From NCBI GenBank assembly GCA_006218025.1, contig VBWA01000010.1:62001-126000 (forward strand): 64,000 nt of DNA, read 5' to 3'. The position numbers were made by a program, and so were the translations under genes. Source of the DNA: Rhodocyclaceae bacterium (GTDB taxonomy: Bacteria; Pseudomonadota; Gammaproteobacteria; Burkholderiales; Rhodocyclaceae). The notes beneath the pieces were generated by a model, which saw nothing but the letters and a program-made list of their open reading frames with translations, made no database searches and was not told the origin of the DNA. Positions 26,776 through 34,102 of the stretch are shown here, one piece after another (the first letter of the stretch is position 1; each line of letters begins with the position of its first letter).

Positions 26776-27087
26776 TCAGGCAACGGCGACTTCGTCAGTT
26801 CTCTTGTCTCCCTTGTTGTCGACCCAGCTGACGACAACCTTGTCGCCAGCCTTGGCGCCCTTGACCTTGAAGCCAAAGACCGGGTTGCGCGACACGGAGG
26901 TACCGACCTGTCCATCGACCACTTTCTTGCCGCCGACCTCGACCGTCATCGACTGGATGAAATGCGGAGGGATGGTTTTGCCAGCGGCGTCCTTGCGCTG
27001 GCCGGTTTCCATCGCGTGGCCCATCAGGACGCGAATCTCTGCGACATCGCCTTTCAATTGGGCGCGAATCTTCATCGGATCTGCCAT
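26776..27087 (-). CDS. soxZ: Thiosulfate oxidation carrier subunit SoxZ
   Basis: A 103-residue protein without signal peptide, as expected, because SoxZ is exported bound to SoxY. The sequence KIRAQLKGDVAEIRVLMGHAMETGQRKDAAGKTIPPHFI is the SoxZ hallmark, and a second beta-sandwich half follows. It stabilises SoxY and presents its swinging arm to the Sox enzymes. It lies 30 bases after soxY and 66 bases before soxA. Confidence 0.97.
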   Translation of the reverse strand: MADPMKIRAQLKGDVAEIRVLMGHAMETGQRKDAAGKTIPPHFIQSMTVEVGGKKVVDGQVGTSVSRNPVFGFKVKGAKAGDKVVVSWVDNKGDKRTDEVAVA

Positions 27088-27117
27088 GGTGTGTTCCTCT
27101 TTGTCTCGTGGGTTGTA

Positions 27118-27594
27118 TCAGCCGCCGCAGCCGCCGACGGTGACTTTGACTTCCTTTTGCGCCGTATAGAACTTGCCGTCGGCTTTGGCGACTGCCTTGA
27201 CCAAGGATGTCTGGCCCATCTTGAGGCGTGCCGAAACCTCGGGCAGGGCGCCGTTGGCAAAATCGAAGGAAGCGGAAAGGGGAGACGGATTCTTCTCGAC
27301 CAGAATCGAAATCGAGGTGGTGTTGGGAATATTGCTGATGACGTCCACCGGTACCACGGCTCCATTCTCGGCGATGTCCGGAACCTTGAGGATCAGGTCC
27401 TTGCTGTCGGCCGGCGCTCCGGCGCCAATGCCCTTGAGCGCGCCGGCCGTGTCGTGAGCTTCGAAGGCGGCCTTGTTCCATTCTGCCGCATAGGCCGCAG
27501 TGGGTTTGAGTACGCCGGCCGCGATCAGCGCAGAAAGCATGCCTACGCTTCCCGCACCTCGAAGTACAGTTCTCCGTGTGACGTTTATTTCCAT
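27118..27594 (-). CDS. soxY: Thiosulfate oxidation carrier SoxY
   Basis: A 158-residue periplasmic carrier that holds sulfur intermediates on its C-terminal cysteine. A Tat-type signal (TRRTVLRGAGSVG) is at the N-terminus, and the last residues are VGGCGG, the GGCGG arm with the carrier Cys. It is the first gene of the operon. GGAGGGGA lies about 10 bases before the ATG at 27594. No soxCD, soxR or soxSVW genes are beside it. Confidence 0.97.
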   Translation of the reverse strand: MEINVTRRTVLRGAGSVGMLSALIAAGVLKPTAAYAAEWNKAAFEAHDTAGALKGIGAGAPADSKDLILKVPDIAENGAVVPVDVISNIPNTTSISILVEKNPSPLSASFDFANGALPEVSARLKMGQTSLVKAVAKADGKFYTAQKEVKVTVGGCGG

Positions 27595-27776
27595 TGCTTT
27601 GCTCCCCTCCGTATCGTTGAATGTCTGACTGAATCCTTGGCGAACCTATCACGTTAGCTATAAGAATTAAAGCGCCATAGGCGTAACGAATGGGCAAGTT
27701 TTGCACACTAATCGCGCGCCGTAAATGGAAAAAAATCTATTTAGGCAATCGATGAAACAATGGAATAAAGCGACTT

Positions 27777-27816
27777 GGGCAATCGTCTGAGTTCTGCTGC
27801 AATGCAGCAGTTGCCC
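27777..27816. repeat. Nested inverted repeat
   Basis: GGGCAA (27777-27782) pairs with TTGCCC (27811-27816), and inside it CTGCTGC (27794-27800) pairs with GCAGCAG (27804-27810) around AAT. The outer arms are separated by an unpaired 11-base bulge. It could be a decayed terminator of the former kup copy. Confidence 0.5.
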
Positions 27817-27828
27817 GTCGCTGTCAGA

Positions 27829-27890
27829 GGCTCGACCTCGGTGGCGAATTCAACGACACGATGGGTCGGCAGCTTGAAGAAATCGGTTGT
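27829..27890 (-). pseudogene. Decayed 3' tail of a second kup
   Basis: The minus strand encodes TDFFKLPTHRVVEFATEVE, matching the C-terminus of the intact Kup at 34103 (TEFFKLPTNRVVELGTQVE). DNA identity is about 78% over 65 bases by eye. Similarity stops abruptly on both sides, and no start or further kup sequence is visible. It is the same strand as kup, 6.3 kb away. Confidence 0.75.
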
Positions 27891-27974
27891 GGTGATACGG
27901 AAGTCGACGGACCTGATTCAAGGCGGGTTAGCATTCCAGTCTCCCGCTGCGGCAAACCGGACGGCGCCTCGTTC

Positions 27975-28715
27975 ATGAAGATTGCGGTTTTGTCGGACAT
28001 CCACAGCAATCTCGAAGCCTTGCAGGCCTGTCTGGGCCATGCCGAGCGGGAGGGTGCCGCCATGCATGTCTTTCTCGGCGACCTGGTGGGCTACGGCGCC
28101 GATCCCGCCGCCTGCCTCGGCCTGCTGGCCGACTATGCAGCCAAAGGCGCGCTGCTGGTCAGGGGCAACCACGACGAGGCGGCGCTGGGCGGTTTGTGCG
28201 AGAACATGAATTTCGTCGCCCGCGAGGCGACCTACTGGACACGCAAGCAGCTGAGTTCGGGCGCGCGCGACTTTCTCGCTTCGCTGCCATTCGCCGCCCG
28301 TCGCGGCGATTTATTCTTCCTTCATGCCAGCGCCGATGCGCCCGAAAAATGGGATTACATCAGCAGCGCCTTGCAGGCCGGACGCTGCATGGATGCCGCG
28401 CAGGCGTCAGTGACATTTGCCGGACATGTGCACCATCAGTCACTTTTCTTTTCGGCCGGCAGCAGCGTACGTGCATTTCAGCCGGTGCCAGGTGTGGCTA
28501 TCCCCTTGGGCGGGCGCAGGCGCTGGCTGGCAATCGCCGGGTCGGTCGGCCAGCCGCGCGACGGCAACAACGCGGCGGCGTATGTGCTTTACGATGAAGA
28601 AAGGCGCCTGTTGACTTTCTTTCGCGTGCCCTACGACCACATGACGGCGGCGCGCAAGATCATCGAGGCTGGCCTGCCCGAGCGGCTGGCGTGGCGCCTG
28701 CAAAGAGGGGAATGA
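27975..28715 (+). CDS. Calcineurin-like metallophosphoesterase
   Basis: A 246-residue phosphoesterase. Metal and catalytic motifs are D8-I-H10 (LSDIHSN), GDLVGYG, RGNHDE and AGHVHHQ, the pattern of YfcE or ApaH-like protein phosphatases. I chose the ATG at 27975 (MKIAVLSDIHSN). An in-frame upstream extension would run through the kup remnant and is not conserved. The stop TGA is directly followed by the ATG of a kinase-UspA gene, so it could counteract that kinase as its phosphatase (inference). Confidence 0.9.
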   Translation: MKIAVLSDIHSNLEALQACLGHAEREGAAMHVFLGDLVGYGADPAACLGLLADYAAKGALLVRGNHDEAALGGLCENMNFVAREATYWTRKQLSSGARDFLASLPFAARRGDLFFLHASADAPEKWDYISSALQAGRCMDAAQASVTFAGHVHHQSLFFSAGSSVRAFQPVPGVAIPLGGRRRWLAIAGSVGQPRDGNNAAAYVLYDEERRLLTFFRVPYDHMTAARKIIEAGLPERLAWRLQRGE

Positions 28716-30131
28716 ATGGAAAGCGCCGAGCATCTCAAGCCGGACACGGAGATTGCCGGTTACCGCGTGCAGGAGAAACTGCGCGAGGGAGGCATGGCCG
28801 TGCTCTACCGCGTCGCGCCGCCAACCGGTGCGGAACCCTGCCTGCTGAAGGTGCCGCAGTTGGGATTCGGCAGCCATCCCGCCTGTTATGCGGGCTTCGA
28901 TGTCGAGCAAATGATACTCGGAAGGATTGCCGGACCCCACGTGCCGCGGCTGTTCGCCAGTGGCGAGTGCGATTTCGGCCCGTATCTGGTCATGGAACAC
29001 CTTGTCGGCACATCGCTGGCCGAATTCGCTGCCAGGGCGCCGCTGCCGGTTGAGGAGGTGACTCGCCTCGGCGCGGCGCTGGCGTCGGCGGTTCATGACC
29101 TGCATCGCCAGCAAGTGGTGCACCACGACCTCAAGCCATCGCATGTGATATTGCGGGAAGGAGGACAGGCCGCGATCATCGACTTCGGGCTGGCCATTCA
29201 CGCTCATTTGCCCGATCTCGTCGAAGCGGAATCCGACCGGCCGCTGGGCACGCCCGCGTATATCTCGCCGGAGCAGATTGCCGGCGTGCGCGGCGATCCG
29301 CGCAGCGATGTCTTCGCGCTCGGGGTGATCCTCTACCTTCTGACGACGGGCCGGCTGCCCTTCGGCGAACCGACCGGCATGGGCGGCCTGCGTCGTCGCC
29401 TCTATTTCGACCCGCTGCCACCGCGCCGCATCATCCACGATCTGCCGGAGTGGCTGCAGGAAATCATCCTGCATTGCCTTGAAGTGCGCACGGAAGACCG
29501 CTACGCCACGGCGGCACTGCTGGCCCATGATCTGAGGCATCCGGAGCAGGTCGCGTTGACCGAGCGCGGTCGACGCACAGGGCCTTCGGGACTGGTGGCA
29601 GTCATGAAACGCTGGCTGGCAACGCTGACCGCTTCGCCGCCCGCGCGCAAGGCGCCGACGGCGCACCTTGCTCTGGCGCCGCACGTTCTTGTCGCAGTGG
29701 ACACCGTCTACCGCGGTGAGGCACTGTTCCATGCGATGCGCGAGGCTGTGCGACGGACCATCGCCGACGAACTGCATTGGCGCGTGAGTTGCGTCAGCGT
29801 GGTGGAGCCGTCTGTACTCACCGAACAGGAAGAAGGCGCCGAGATCATGCGTGGGCTGCACATGCAGCGCTTGGTGGAACTTCACCACTGGGCGCAGCCC
29901 CTCGGCCTACCGCAGGAGAGACTGCGCTTTCACGTGCTCGAAGGCAGCGACGTGTCGACTCGCCTGATTGAATACGCCCGTGCCAGCCACGTCGACCACA
30001 TCATCATCGGCGCGCGCGGCAGTTCGGGCCTGCGGCGACTTCTCGGTAGCGTGTCCTCGCGAGTGGCGGCCGAGGCGCCGTGCACCGTGACAGTGGTCCG
30101 CTCTTTGGATACCACCGGTATGGATGCATAA
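28716..30131 (+). CDS. Hanks-type Ser/Thr kinase fused to a UspA domain
   Basis: A 471-residue cytosolic fusion. The kinase (about 15-270) has a Gly-rich loop LREGGMAVLYR, the ATP-anchoring Lys K45, a catalytic loop H136-H137-D138-L-K-P-S-H143, DFG at D156 and TPAYISPEQI. The usual HRD Arg and the loop Asn (HRDLKPxN) are replaced by His, so activity may be atypical. The UspA domain (about 320-465) ends GARGSSGLRRLLGSVSSRVAAEAPCTVTVV, with the ATP-binding G-x2-G-x9-G-S pattern. No membrane segment or PASTA region. It is directly coupled to the upstream phosphoesterase. Confidence 0.88.
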   Translation: MESAEHLKPDTEIAGYRVQEKLREGGMAVLYRVAPPTGAEPCLLKVPQLGFGSHPACYAGFDVEQMILGRIAGPHVPRLFASGECDFGPYLVMEHLVGTSLAEFAARAPLPVEEVTRLGAALASAVHDLHRQQVVHHDLKPSHVILREGGQAAIIDFGLAIHAHLPDLVEAESDRPLGTPAYISPEQIAGVRGDPRSDVFALGVILYLLTTGRLPFGEPTGMGGLRRRLYFDPLPPRRIIHDLPEWLQEIILHCLEVRTEDRYATAALLAHDLRHPEQVALTERGRRTGPSGLVAVMKRWLATLTASPPARKAPTAHLALAPHVLVAVDTVYRGEALFHAMREAVRRTIADELHWRVSCVSVVEPSVLTEQEEGAEIMRGLHMQRLVELHHWAQPLGLPQERLRFHVLEGSDVSTRLIEYARASHVDHIIIGARGSSGLRRLLGSVSSRVAAEAPCTVTVVRSLDTTGMDA

Positions 30132-30137
30132 TCTTTT

Positions 30138-30169
30138 AATCCATAAATCAAAACATTTGATTGAGGATT
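30138..30169. repeat. AT-rich palindrome between kinase and rhodanese genes
   Basis: AATCAAA (30146-30152), loop ACA, TTTGATT (30156-30162), with outer arms AATCC and GGATT. It has no T tract, so it could be a factor-independent mRNA end or an operator before the rhodanese gene. Confidence 0.45.
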
Positions 30170-30290
30170 CATCGTTCCGTAGTTTGATTACGCCTGACGC
30201 CAAACGACAACAAATAGTCAGGAGCGTTAGCAAATGCTTTCACTTTGCCGCGGCGTTCGCCGCAGATTGCATACACGGAGGAGGAGAATC

Positions 30291-30746
30291 ATGCATATCA
30301 TCAAGCAGGCATTCATCACGGTCGTCAGCTCCCTTTGTCTTGTTGCCAGCGGCAGCGCGCTCGCCCAGGAAACACCGACCACGGCACCTGCCGGAGTCAA
30401 GCTGGTCGAGGCCAAGGCGGTGCAGGACCTGCAAGCCAAGGGCGCGGTGCTGATCGACACGCGCAAGGCCAGCGAGTTTTCCGATGCCACCATCAAGGGC
30501 GCCATCTCGGTGCCCTATGATCCGGAGAAGAGCGCGAAGGATGCGAACTTCGATGCGGCGCAGGACAAGTACGACATGGGCAAGATCGCCGACAAGAACA
30601 AGGACTACGTCGTGTTTTGCAATTCCGGCACCTGCTGGAAGTCCTATAAGGCAGCCGTCATGATGGCGAAGGCTGGCTACAAGAACGTGCACTGGTACCG
30701 CAACGGAGTTCCAGACTGGAAGGCCCGCAAGCTGCCGATGGAATAA
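30291..30746 (+). CDS. Periplasmic rhodanese-domain protein
   Basis: A 151-residue single-domain rhodanese with a signal peptide (hydrophobic core FITVVSSLCLVASGSALA, cleavage near ALA-QE). The active loop FCNSGTCWKS carries the catalytic Cys. Rhodaneses move sulfane sulfur between thiosulfate or persulfide and acceptors, so export to the periplasm fits the neighbouring Sox system. The ATG at 30291 has GGAGGAGG before it; an upstream in-frame ATG at 30234 gives no sensible N-terminus. A strong hairpin follows the stop. Confidence 0.9.
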   Translation: MHIIKQAFITVVSSLCLVASGSALAQETPTTAPAGVKLVEAKAVQDLQAKGAVLIDTRKASEFSDATIKGAISVPYDPEKSAKDANFDAAQDKYDMGKIADKNKDYVVFCNSGTCWKSYKAAVMMAKAGYKNVHWYRNGVPDWKARKLPME

Positions 30747-30770
30747 ATCTCCGTGATGTTCCGTCCATAG

Positions 30771-30799
30771 ACACCAGAGGCGTCCCGCGCCTCTGGTGT
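30771..30799 (+). terminator. Strong hairpin after the rhodanese gene
   Basis: ACACCAGAGGCG, loop TCCCG, CGCCTCTGGTGT: a perfect 12-bp stem 25 bases after the stop. Only GTTTAT follows, so termination is probable but the T tract is weak. A family B repeat begins immediately after. Confidence 0.7.
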
Positions 30800-30800
30800 G

Positions 30801-30846
30801 TTTATGTCCGCGGCGCCCTGCGGCGGACGGTATCCCCTGGTGGGAT
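30801..30846 (+). repeat. Family B double-hairpin repeat, copy 3
   Basis: TTTAT, then stem GTCCGCGGC...GCGGCGGAC (one mismatch), GGT, then ATCCC-CTGGT-GGGAT as a second perfect stem. It ends 34 bases before the UPF0324 permease ATG and has its orientation. Confidence 0.8.
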
Positions 30847-30879
30847 TGGTTCTCAACGAGCGGCAGAGGAGGAACAGTA

Positions 30880-32634
30880 ATGGTCTATACAAAAAAATCG
30901 CCCGCGCTATTCATCATCGGTCTGGTGATGCTGCTGTGGGGCTGGCTCAACGCGAGCGGCAACATTGATGGCGTGCAGCAGTATTTTCAACAGAGCGCTT
31001 ACTCCGACCACATGAAGGTCAAGGAGAAGTTCGACGCCGAATTCCGCGTCGCCAGCGAGATGGCGGCGGCGCAAAGCAAGCCGGTGCCGGAGATGAAGAT
31101 GCCGAAGTCGAAGTTCGACGAGGCCAAGGCCTTCCAGAGCAAGATGTGCTACATCTTCGGCGGCGTCGCCACCCTGCTCGGCCTGTTGATCATGGTGTGG
31201 ACGCCGAAGGAGGGCAATCTCGACTATTACCTGTCGATTTTTCCCGGCATGGCCTATATCCTGCTCATCGCCTTCCTCGTGCGCTGGGGCCTGGATCCGA
31301 TGTTCGCAAACTGGGGCAAGGCGGCACAACCGACGCTGGGCTGGAACTTCGCCAGCATTTTCAACCTGAACTACGTGGTGCTGGGGATCGTCATCGGCAT
31401 CGTCATTGTCAACGTCTTCAAGATCCCGGCCTGGGCGGCGAACGGCGTGCGCACGGCGCGCTTCTTCCTCAAGACCGGAGTGATCCTGCTCGGCGCGCTC
31501 TACAGCGCGACCGAACTGGCGCAGCTCGGCGCCATATCGGTGCTGATGATCGGCGTCTTCGTGCTCGGCTCGATCGGCGTCGTGCTGTACATGGGGCGGC
31601 GCATGAACACCGGCAACTCGATGACGGCGGTGCTTGCCTCGGGCGTGGGGGTCTGCGGCGTCTCGGCGGCGGTGGCGGCTGCGCCGGTGGTCAATGCCAA
31701 GGCGGCGGAAATCGCCTACACCATCGGCACCATCCTGGTCTGGGGCGTGGGCTGCATGTTCCTCTTCCCGACCGTCGGCCACCTGCTCGGCATGGGCCCG
31801 GTGCAGTTCGGCGCCTGGGCCGGCACCGGCATCCTCAACTCGGCGCAGGTCGCCGGCGCGGCGCTGGCCTTCGATCCGCACGGCATCGAGACGCTGAAAG
31901 TCGCCGAAATATTCAACATCACCCGCGTATTGTTCCTGCCCATCGTCGTGCTCTGGCTCGCCACCTGGTATGTCAAGCACGAGGTCGGCGCCGAGAAGGT
32001 GGATCTCGGCAAGGTGCTGTTCGCCAAGTTCCCGGTGTTCGTGCTCGGCTTCATCCTGATGTTCGCGCTCTCGACCATGGGCGCCTTCACGCCGTCCGGC
32101 CACTACCAGGGCAAGTATTTCAGCAGCGAGCAAATCAAGGAAGACAAACTGCTCAAGGGCAAGGAGACCAAAGCCATCGAAGGAGAGCTGGCGCGTCTAA
32201 AGGAGCCCGCTGGCGCCAAGCAACTGCAGGATCATTTCACCGAGAAGGCGATCAACATCGGACAGCGCCACGCCATGCCGGAGGACGCCTACAAGGGTCT
32301 GGCTGACCTGATCGCCAACAAGAAGATGTCCACCCGCGAGCAGGAAACGCTGCTCAAGGCCGTCGGCAAGATGAAGGGCCTGGATGCTGTCGCCGCGAAC
32401 GCCATCGACAAGGCAGGCAAGGCGGCCTATCACAGCTCGAAGACCATCGGCGCCTTCCGCGACTGGCTGGCCTGGCTGTTCTCGTTTGGTCTCATCGGCC
32501 TCGGCATGCAGATCACCATGGCTGCACTGAAACAGGCCGGCGGCACGCCACTGATCATCGGCGGTGTGGTCGGCACAGCCAAGGCAGTCGGCTCGCTGAT
32601 CGTGGTACTGCTGTTCGTCAAAGAATTCATTTAA
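30880..32634 (+). CDS. UPF0324 / putative sulfate exporter family permease, expanded form
   Basis: A 584-residue inner-membrane protein of the YeiH family (usually about 340-350 residues). The conserved core is ARFFLKTGVILLGALYSATELAQLG, MTAVLASGVGVCGVSAAVAAAPVV and ITRVLFLPIVVLWLATWY. Two extra soluble segments explain the size: one near 30-95 after the first membrane helix, and one at about 430-540 (Lys/Glu-rich, SSEQIKEDKLLKGKETK). The family is annotated as sulfate exporter by context, without firm proof. GGAGG precedes the ATG. A 42-residue membrane peptide follows 11 bases after the stop. Confidence 0.82.
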   Translation: MVYTKKSPALFIIGLVMLLWGWLNASGNIDGVQQYFQQSAYSDHMKVKEKFDAEFRVASEMAAAQSKPVPEMKMPKSKFDEAKAFQSKMCYIFGGVATLLGLLIMVWTPKEGNLDYYLSIFPGMAYILLIAFLVRWGLDPMFANWGKAAQPTLGWNFASIFNLNYVVLGIVIGIVIVNVFKIPAWAANGVRTARFFLKTGVILLGALYSATELAQLGAISVLMIGVFVLGSIGVVLYMGRRMNTGNSMTAVLASGVGVCGVSAAVAAAPVVNAKAAEIAYTIGTILVWGVGCMFLFPTVGHLLGMGPVQFGAWAGTGILNSAQVAGAALAFDPHGIETLKVAEIFNITRVLFLPIVVLWLATWYVKHEVGAEKVDLGKVLFAKFPVFVLGFILMFALSTMGAFTPSGHYQGKYFSSEQIKEDKLLKGKETKAIEGELARLKEPAGAKQLQDHFTEKAINIGQRHAMPEDAYKGLADLIANKKMSTREQETLLKAVGKMKGLDAVAANAIDKAGKAAYHSSKTIGAFRDWLAWLFSFGLIGLGMQITMAALKQAGGTPLIIGGVVGTAKAVGSLIVVLLFVKEFI

Positions 32635-32645
32635 GGAGAGTGATC

Positions 32646-32774
32646 ATGTCGGAACAAAAATTCGAGCGCGGCACCAGCCTGTCGATCTTCGTCAGCGACC
32701 GCCGGGAAGACATCGGCTCCCTCGTCTTCGCGCTACTGATCGCGATCGGCATCGTCCTGGTCGTCGGCAAGTAA
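32646..32774 (+). CDS. 42-residue single-pass membrane peptide
   Basis: The sequence begins MSEQKFERGTSLSIFVSDRR and ends with a hydrophobic helix (SLVFALLIAIGIVLVV) and GK. GGAGAGTGATC lies just before the ATG, and it is 11 bases after the permease gene, so it should be co-translated. The cytosolic N-terminus plus single C-terminal helix fits a small accessory subunit of the UPF0324 permease. I do not recognise a named family. A terminator follows 28 bases after the stop. Confidence 0.75.
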   Translation: MSEQKFERGTSLSIFVSDRREDIGSLVFALLIAIGIVLVVGK

Positions 32775-32801
32775 GTCACTTGCTCCTGTAACACTGGTCC
32801 C

Positions 32802-32834
32802 GTCCCGCCCAGCGGGGCGGGGCTTTTCATTTTA
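32802..32834 (+). terminator. Rho-independent terminator after the membrane peptide
   Basis: GTCCCGCCC pairs with GGGGCGGGGC (one bulged G, loop AGC) and is followed by TTTTCATTTT. It ends the permease-peptide transcript and overlaps the start of a family B repeat. Confidence 0.85.
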
Positions 32835-32878
32835 TGTCCCCGGCCTCCGGCCGCGGACGGTATCCACGGATCCGGATA
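32831..32878 (+). repeat. Family B double-hairpin repeat, copy 4
   Basis: TTTAT, stem GTCCCCGGC...GCCGCGGAC (one mismatch), GGTATCC, and a second stem TATCC...GGATA. The last base of the second stem is the A of the uspA start codon, so the repeat forms that gene's whole translation-initiation region. Confidence 0.75.
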
Positions 32879-33342
32879 TGAAGACACCACTCAAACTGCT
32901 GCTCTGCCACCACGGCACGGCTGGTGCCAGGCGCGCCGAAGAACTCGCCCATGAGATTGCCGTGTCGGGCACCACCACTCTTGTTCATTGCCTCGTCGTG
33001 CCCGAGTTCTGGGCCGGCATGCAGGGCGACGACTGGCTCAACAACGCATCGACACGCGACGCTTTCGGCGACTATGTCGAAAACATGCTGGAGAACGACG
33101 CGAAGCGAGAACTGGCCGCGGTCGCGTCACGCTGCCACGAGCGCGGGCTGGCCTACGAATCCGTGATGCGCTTCGGCAATCCGGCTGAGACGGTACTCGC
33201 CATCGCCGGCGAAATCGGTGCCGATCTCGTCGTCATCGGTTCGCCGCGAATGAAGGGCGAGGAGGGCCTGAACTCGCGCATGGAACTCGAAAAACTGGTG
33301 CGCGGCCTCAAGTGTCCGCTGTTGATCGCACCGCATCCGTGA
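32878..33342 (+). CDS. Universal stress protein UspA-family
   Basis: A 154-residue single UspA domain: KLLLCHHGTAGARRAEELA at the start and the nucleotide-binding end GADLVVIGSPRMKGEEGLNSRMELEKLVRGLKCPLLI. The G-x2-G-x9-G-S motif is imperfect, so ATP binding is uncertain. There is no clear Shine-Dalgarno sequence, because a family B repeat runs up to the ATG. It overlaps the SRPBCC gene by 4 bases. Confidence 0.87.
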   Translation: MKTPLKLLLCHHGTAGARRAEELAHEIAVSGTTTLVHCLVVPEFWAGMQGDDWLNNASTRDAFGDYVENMLENDAKRELAAVASRCHERGLAYESVMRFGNPAETVLAIAGEIGADLVVIGSPRMKGEEGLNSRMELEKLVRGLKCPLLIAPHP

Positions 33343-33968
33343 GAGAGGAGCCGGCAGGAAGGGCCGGCACGGACAGCACGCGGGAGGATTGCGCCCGCGC
33401 CGAGACTCAGGTTCCGATCGATGCCGACGCGATGTTCGAGTTCGTCTCGGACATCGAGCGACTGCTGCGCCTCAATCCTCATCTCGACATCGAGGCCTGG
33501 CAGCGCATTCCCGACGGCATGCGGCTCGTCGCGCAGAACGAGACGACCGGACGGCGCATCGAGACGGGGGTCCGCATCGAAACGACGCCGGCAACCCGCA
33601 ACATCGTCCTTAGCTACTCTGACGGCCTCAAGCGCGCCACCACGCTGGCCGTTGAAGGCGGCAATGGCCAGGGCTGCCGCCTCGTCGTTACCGAGCACTA
33701 TCCGTTCATCGAGGATACGCAGGACCCACGCGTCGCAGAAGTGGATCGCAGCCTGATTCCCTGGGTCAACGCCATCCGCCGCCATCTGCTCGATCGCAAA
33801 CGCTGGGGCTGGCTGCCCGGTTGGCGCGGGTGGCACGAGGGATTTATGGCCGGCATGGCGCCGCGGCAACGGCGCATCGTTCGCATGATCATCTGGATCA
33901 GCGTGCTCGAATTCGTCGTATTCCTTTTCGTTGCCGCAATATTTTGGCTGGAACGGCGGGGCGACTGA
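33339..33968 (+). CDS. SRPBCC-like protein with C-terminal membrane helix
   Basis: About 209 residues. The middle (about 20-145) resembles a START/SRPBCC ligand-binding fold (IDADAMFEFVSDIERLLRLNPHLD, VTEHYPFIEDTQDP). A basic stretch and a C-terminal helix (MIIWISVLEFVVFLFVAAIFWL) anchor it to the membrane. I chose the GTG at 33339 because it forms a GTGA overlap with the uspA stop. GTG at 33312 would overlap more. Ligand unknown. It is co-expressed with uspA. Confidence 0.75.
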   Translation: MREEPAGRAGTDSTREDCARAETQVPIDADAMFEFVSDIERLLRLNPHLDIEAWQRIPDGMRLVAQNETTGRRIETGVRIETTPATRNIVLSYSDGLKRATTLAVEGGNGQGCRLVVTEHYPFIEDTQDPRVAEVDRSLIPWVNAIRRHLLDRKRWGWLPGWRGWHEGFMAGMAPRQRRIVRMIIWISVLEFVVFLFVAAIFWLERRGD

Positions 33969-34102
33969 TTTTAGCTGCGGCCGCGACGCGTAGCGTCGAT
34001 TAGGCCGACGTTAGCCTCCACTGAATCTTCGTGTTCTACGGCCTCAAGCCGAGCGGCTTGCGCCCTGCGCACCTGAAAAGACCAGTCACGAACCGGGCTG
34101 AA

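Larger units (their letters stand above)
27595..27974. other. Divergent intergenic region: sox promoter side, kup remnant, hairpins
   Basis: These 380 bases hold no full gene. The left half (27595-27775) is AT-rich relative to the window and should contain the sox promoter (for example TTCTTATAGCTAAC on the minus strand), but no exact box is convincing. The centre holds nested inverted repeats (27777-27816), and the right half a decayed kup tail. Confidence 0.6.

Noticed and set aside
30146-30162. FNR or Crp-type binding site in the palindrome before the rhodanese gene
   Set aside because: The half-sites are in the wrong orientation (ATCAA...TTGAT rather than TTGAT...ATCAA).
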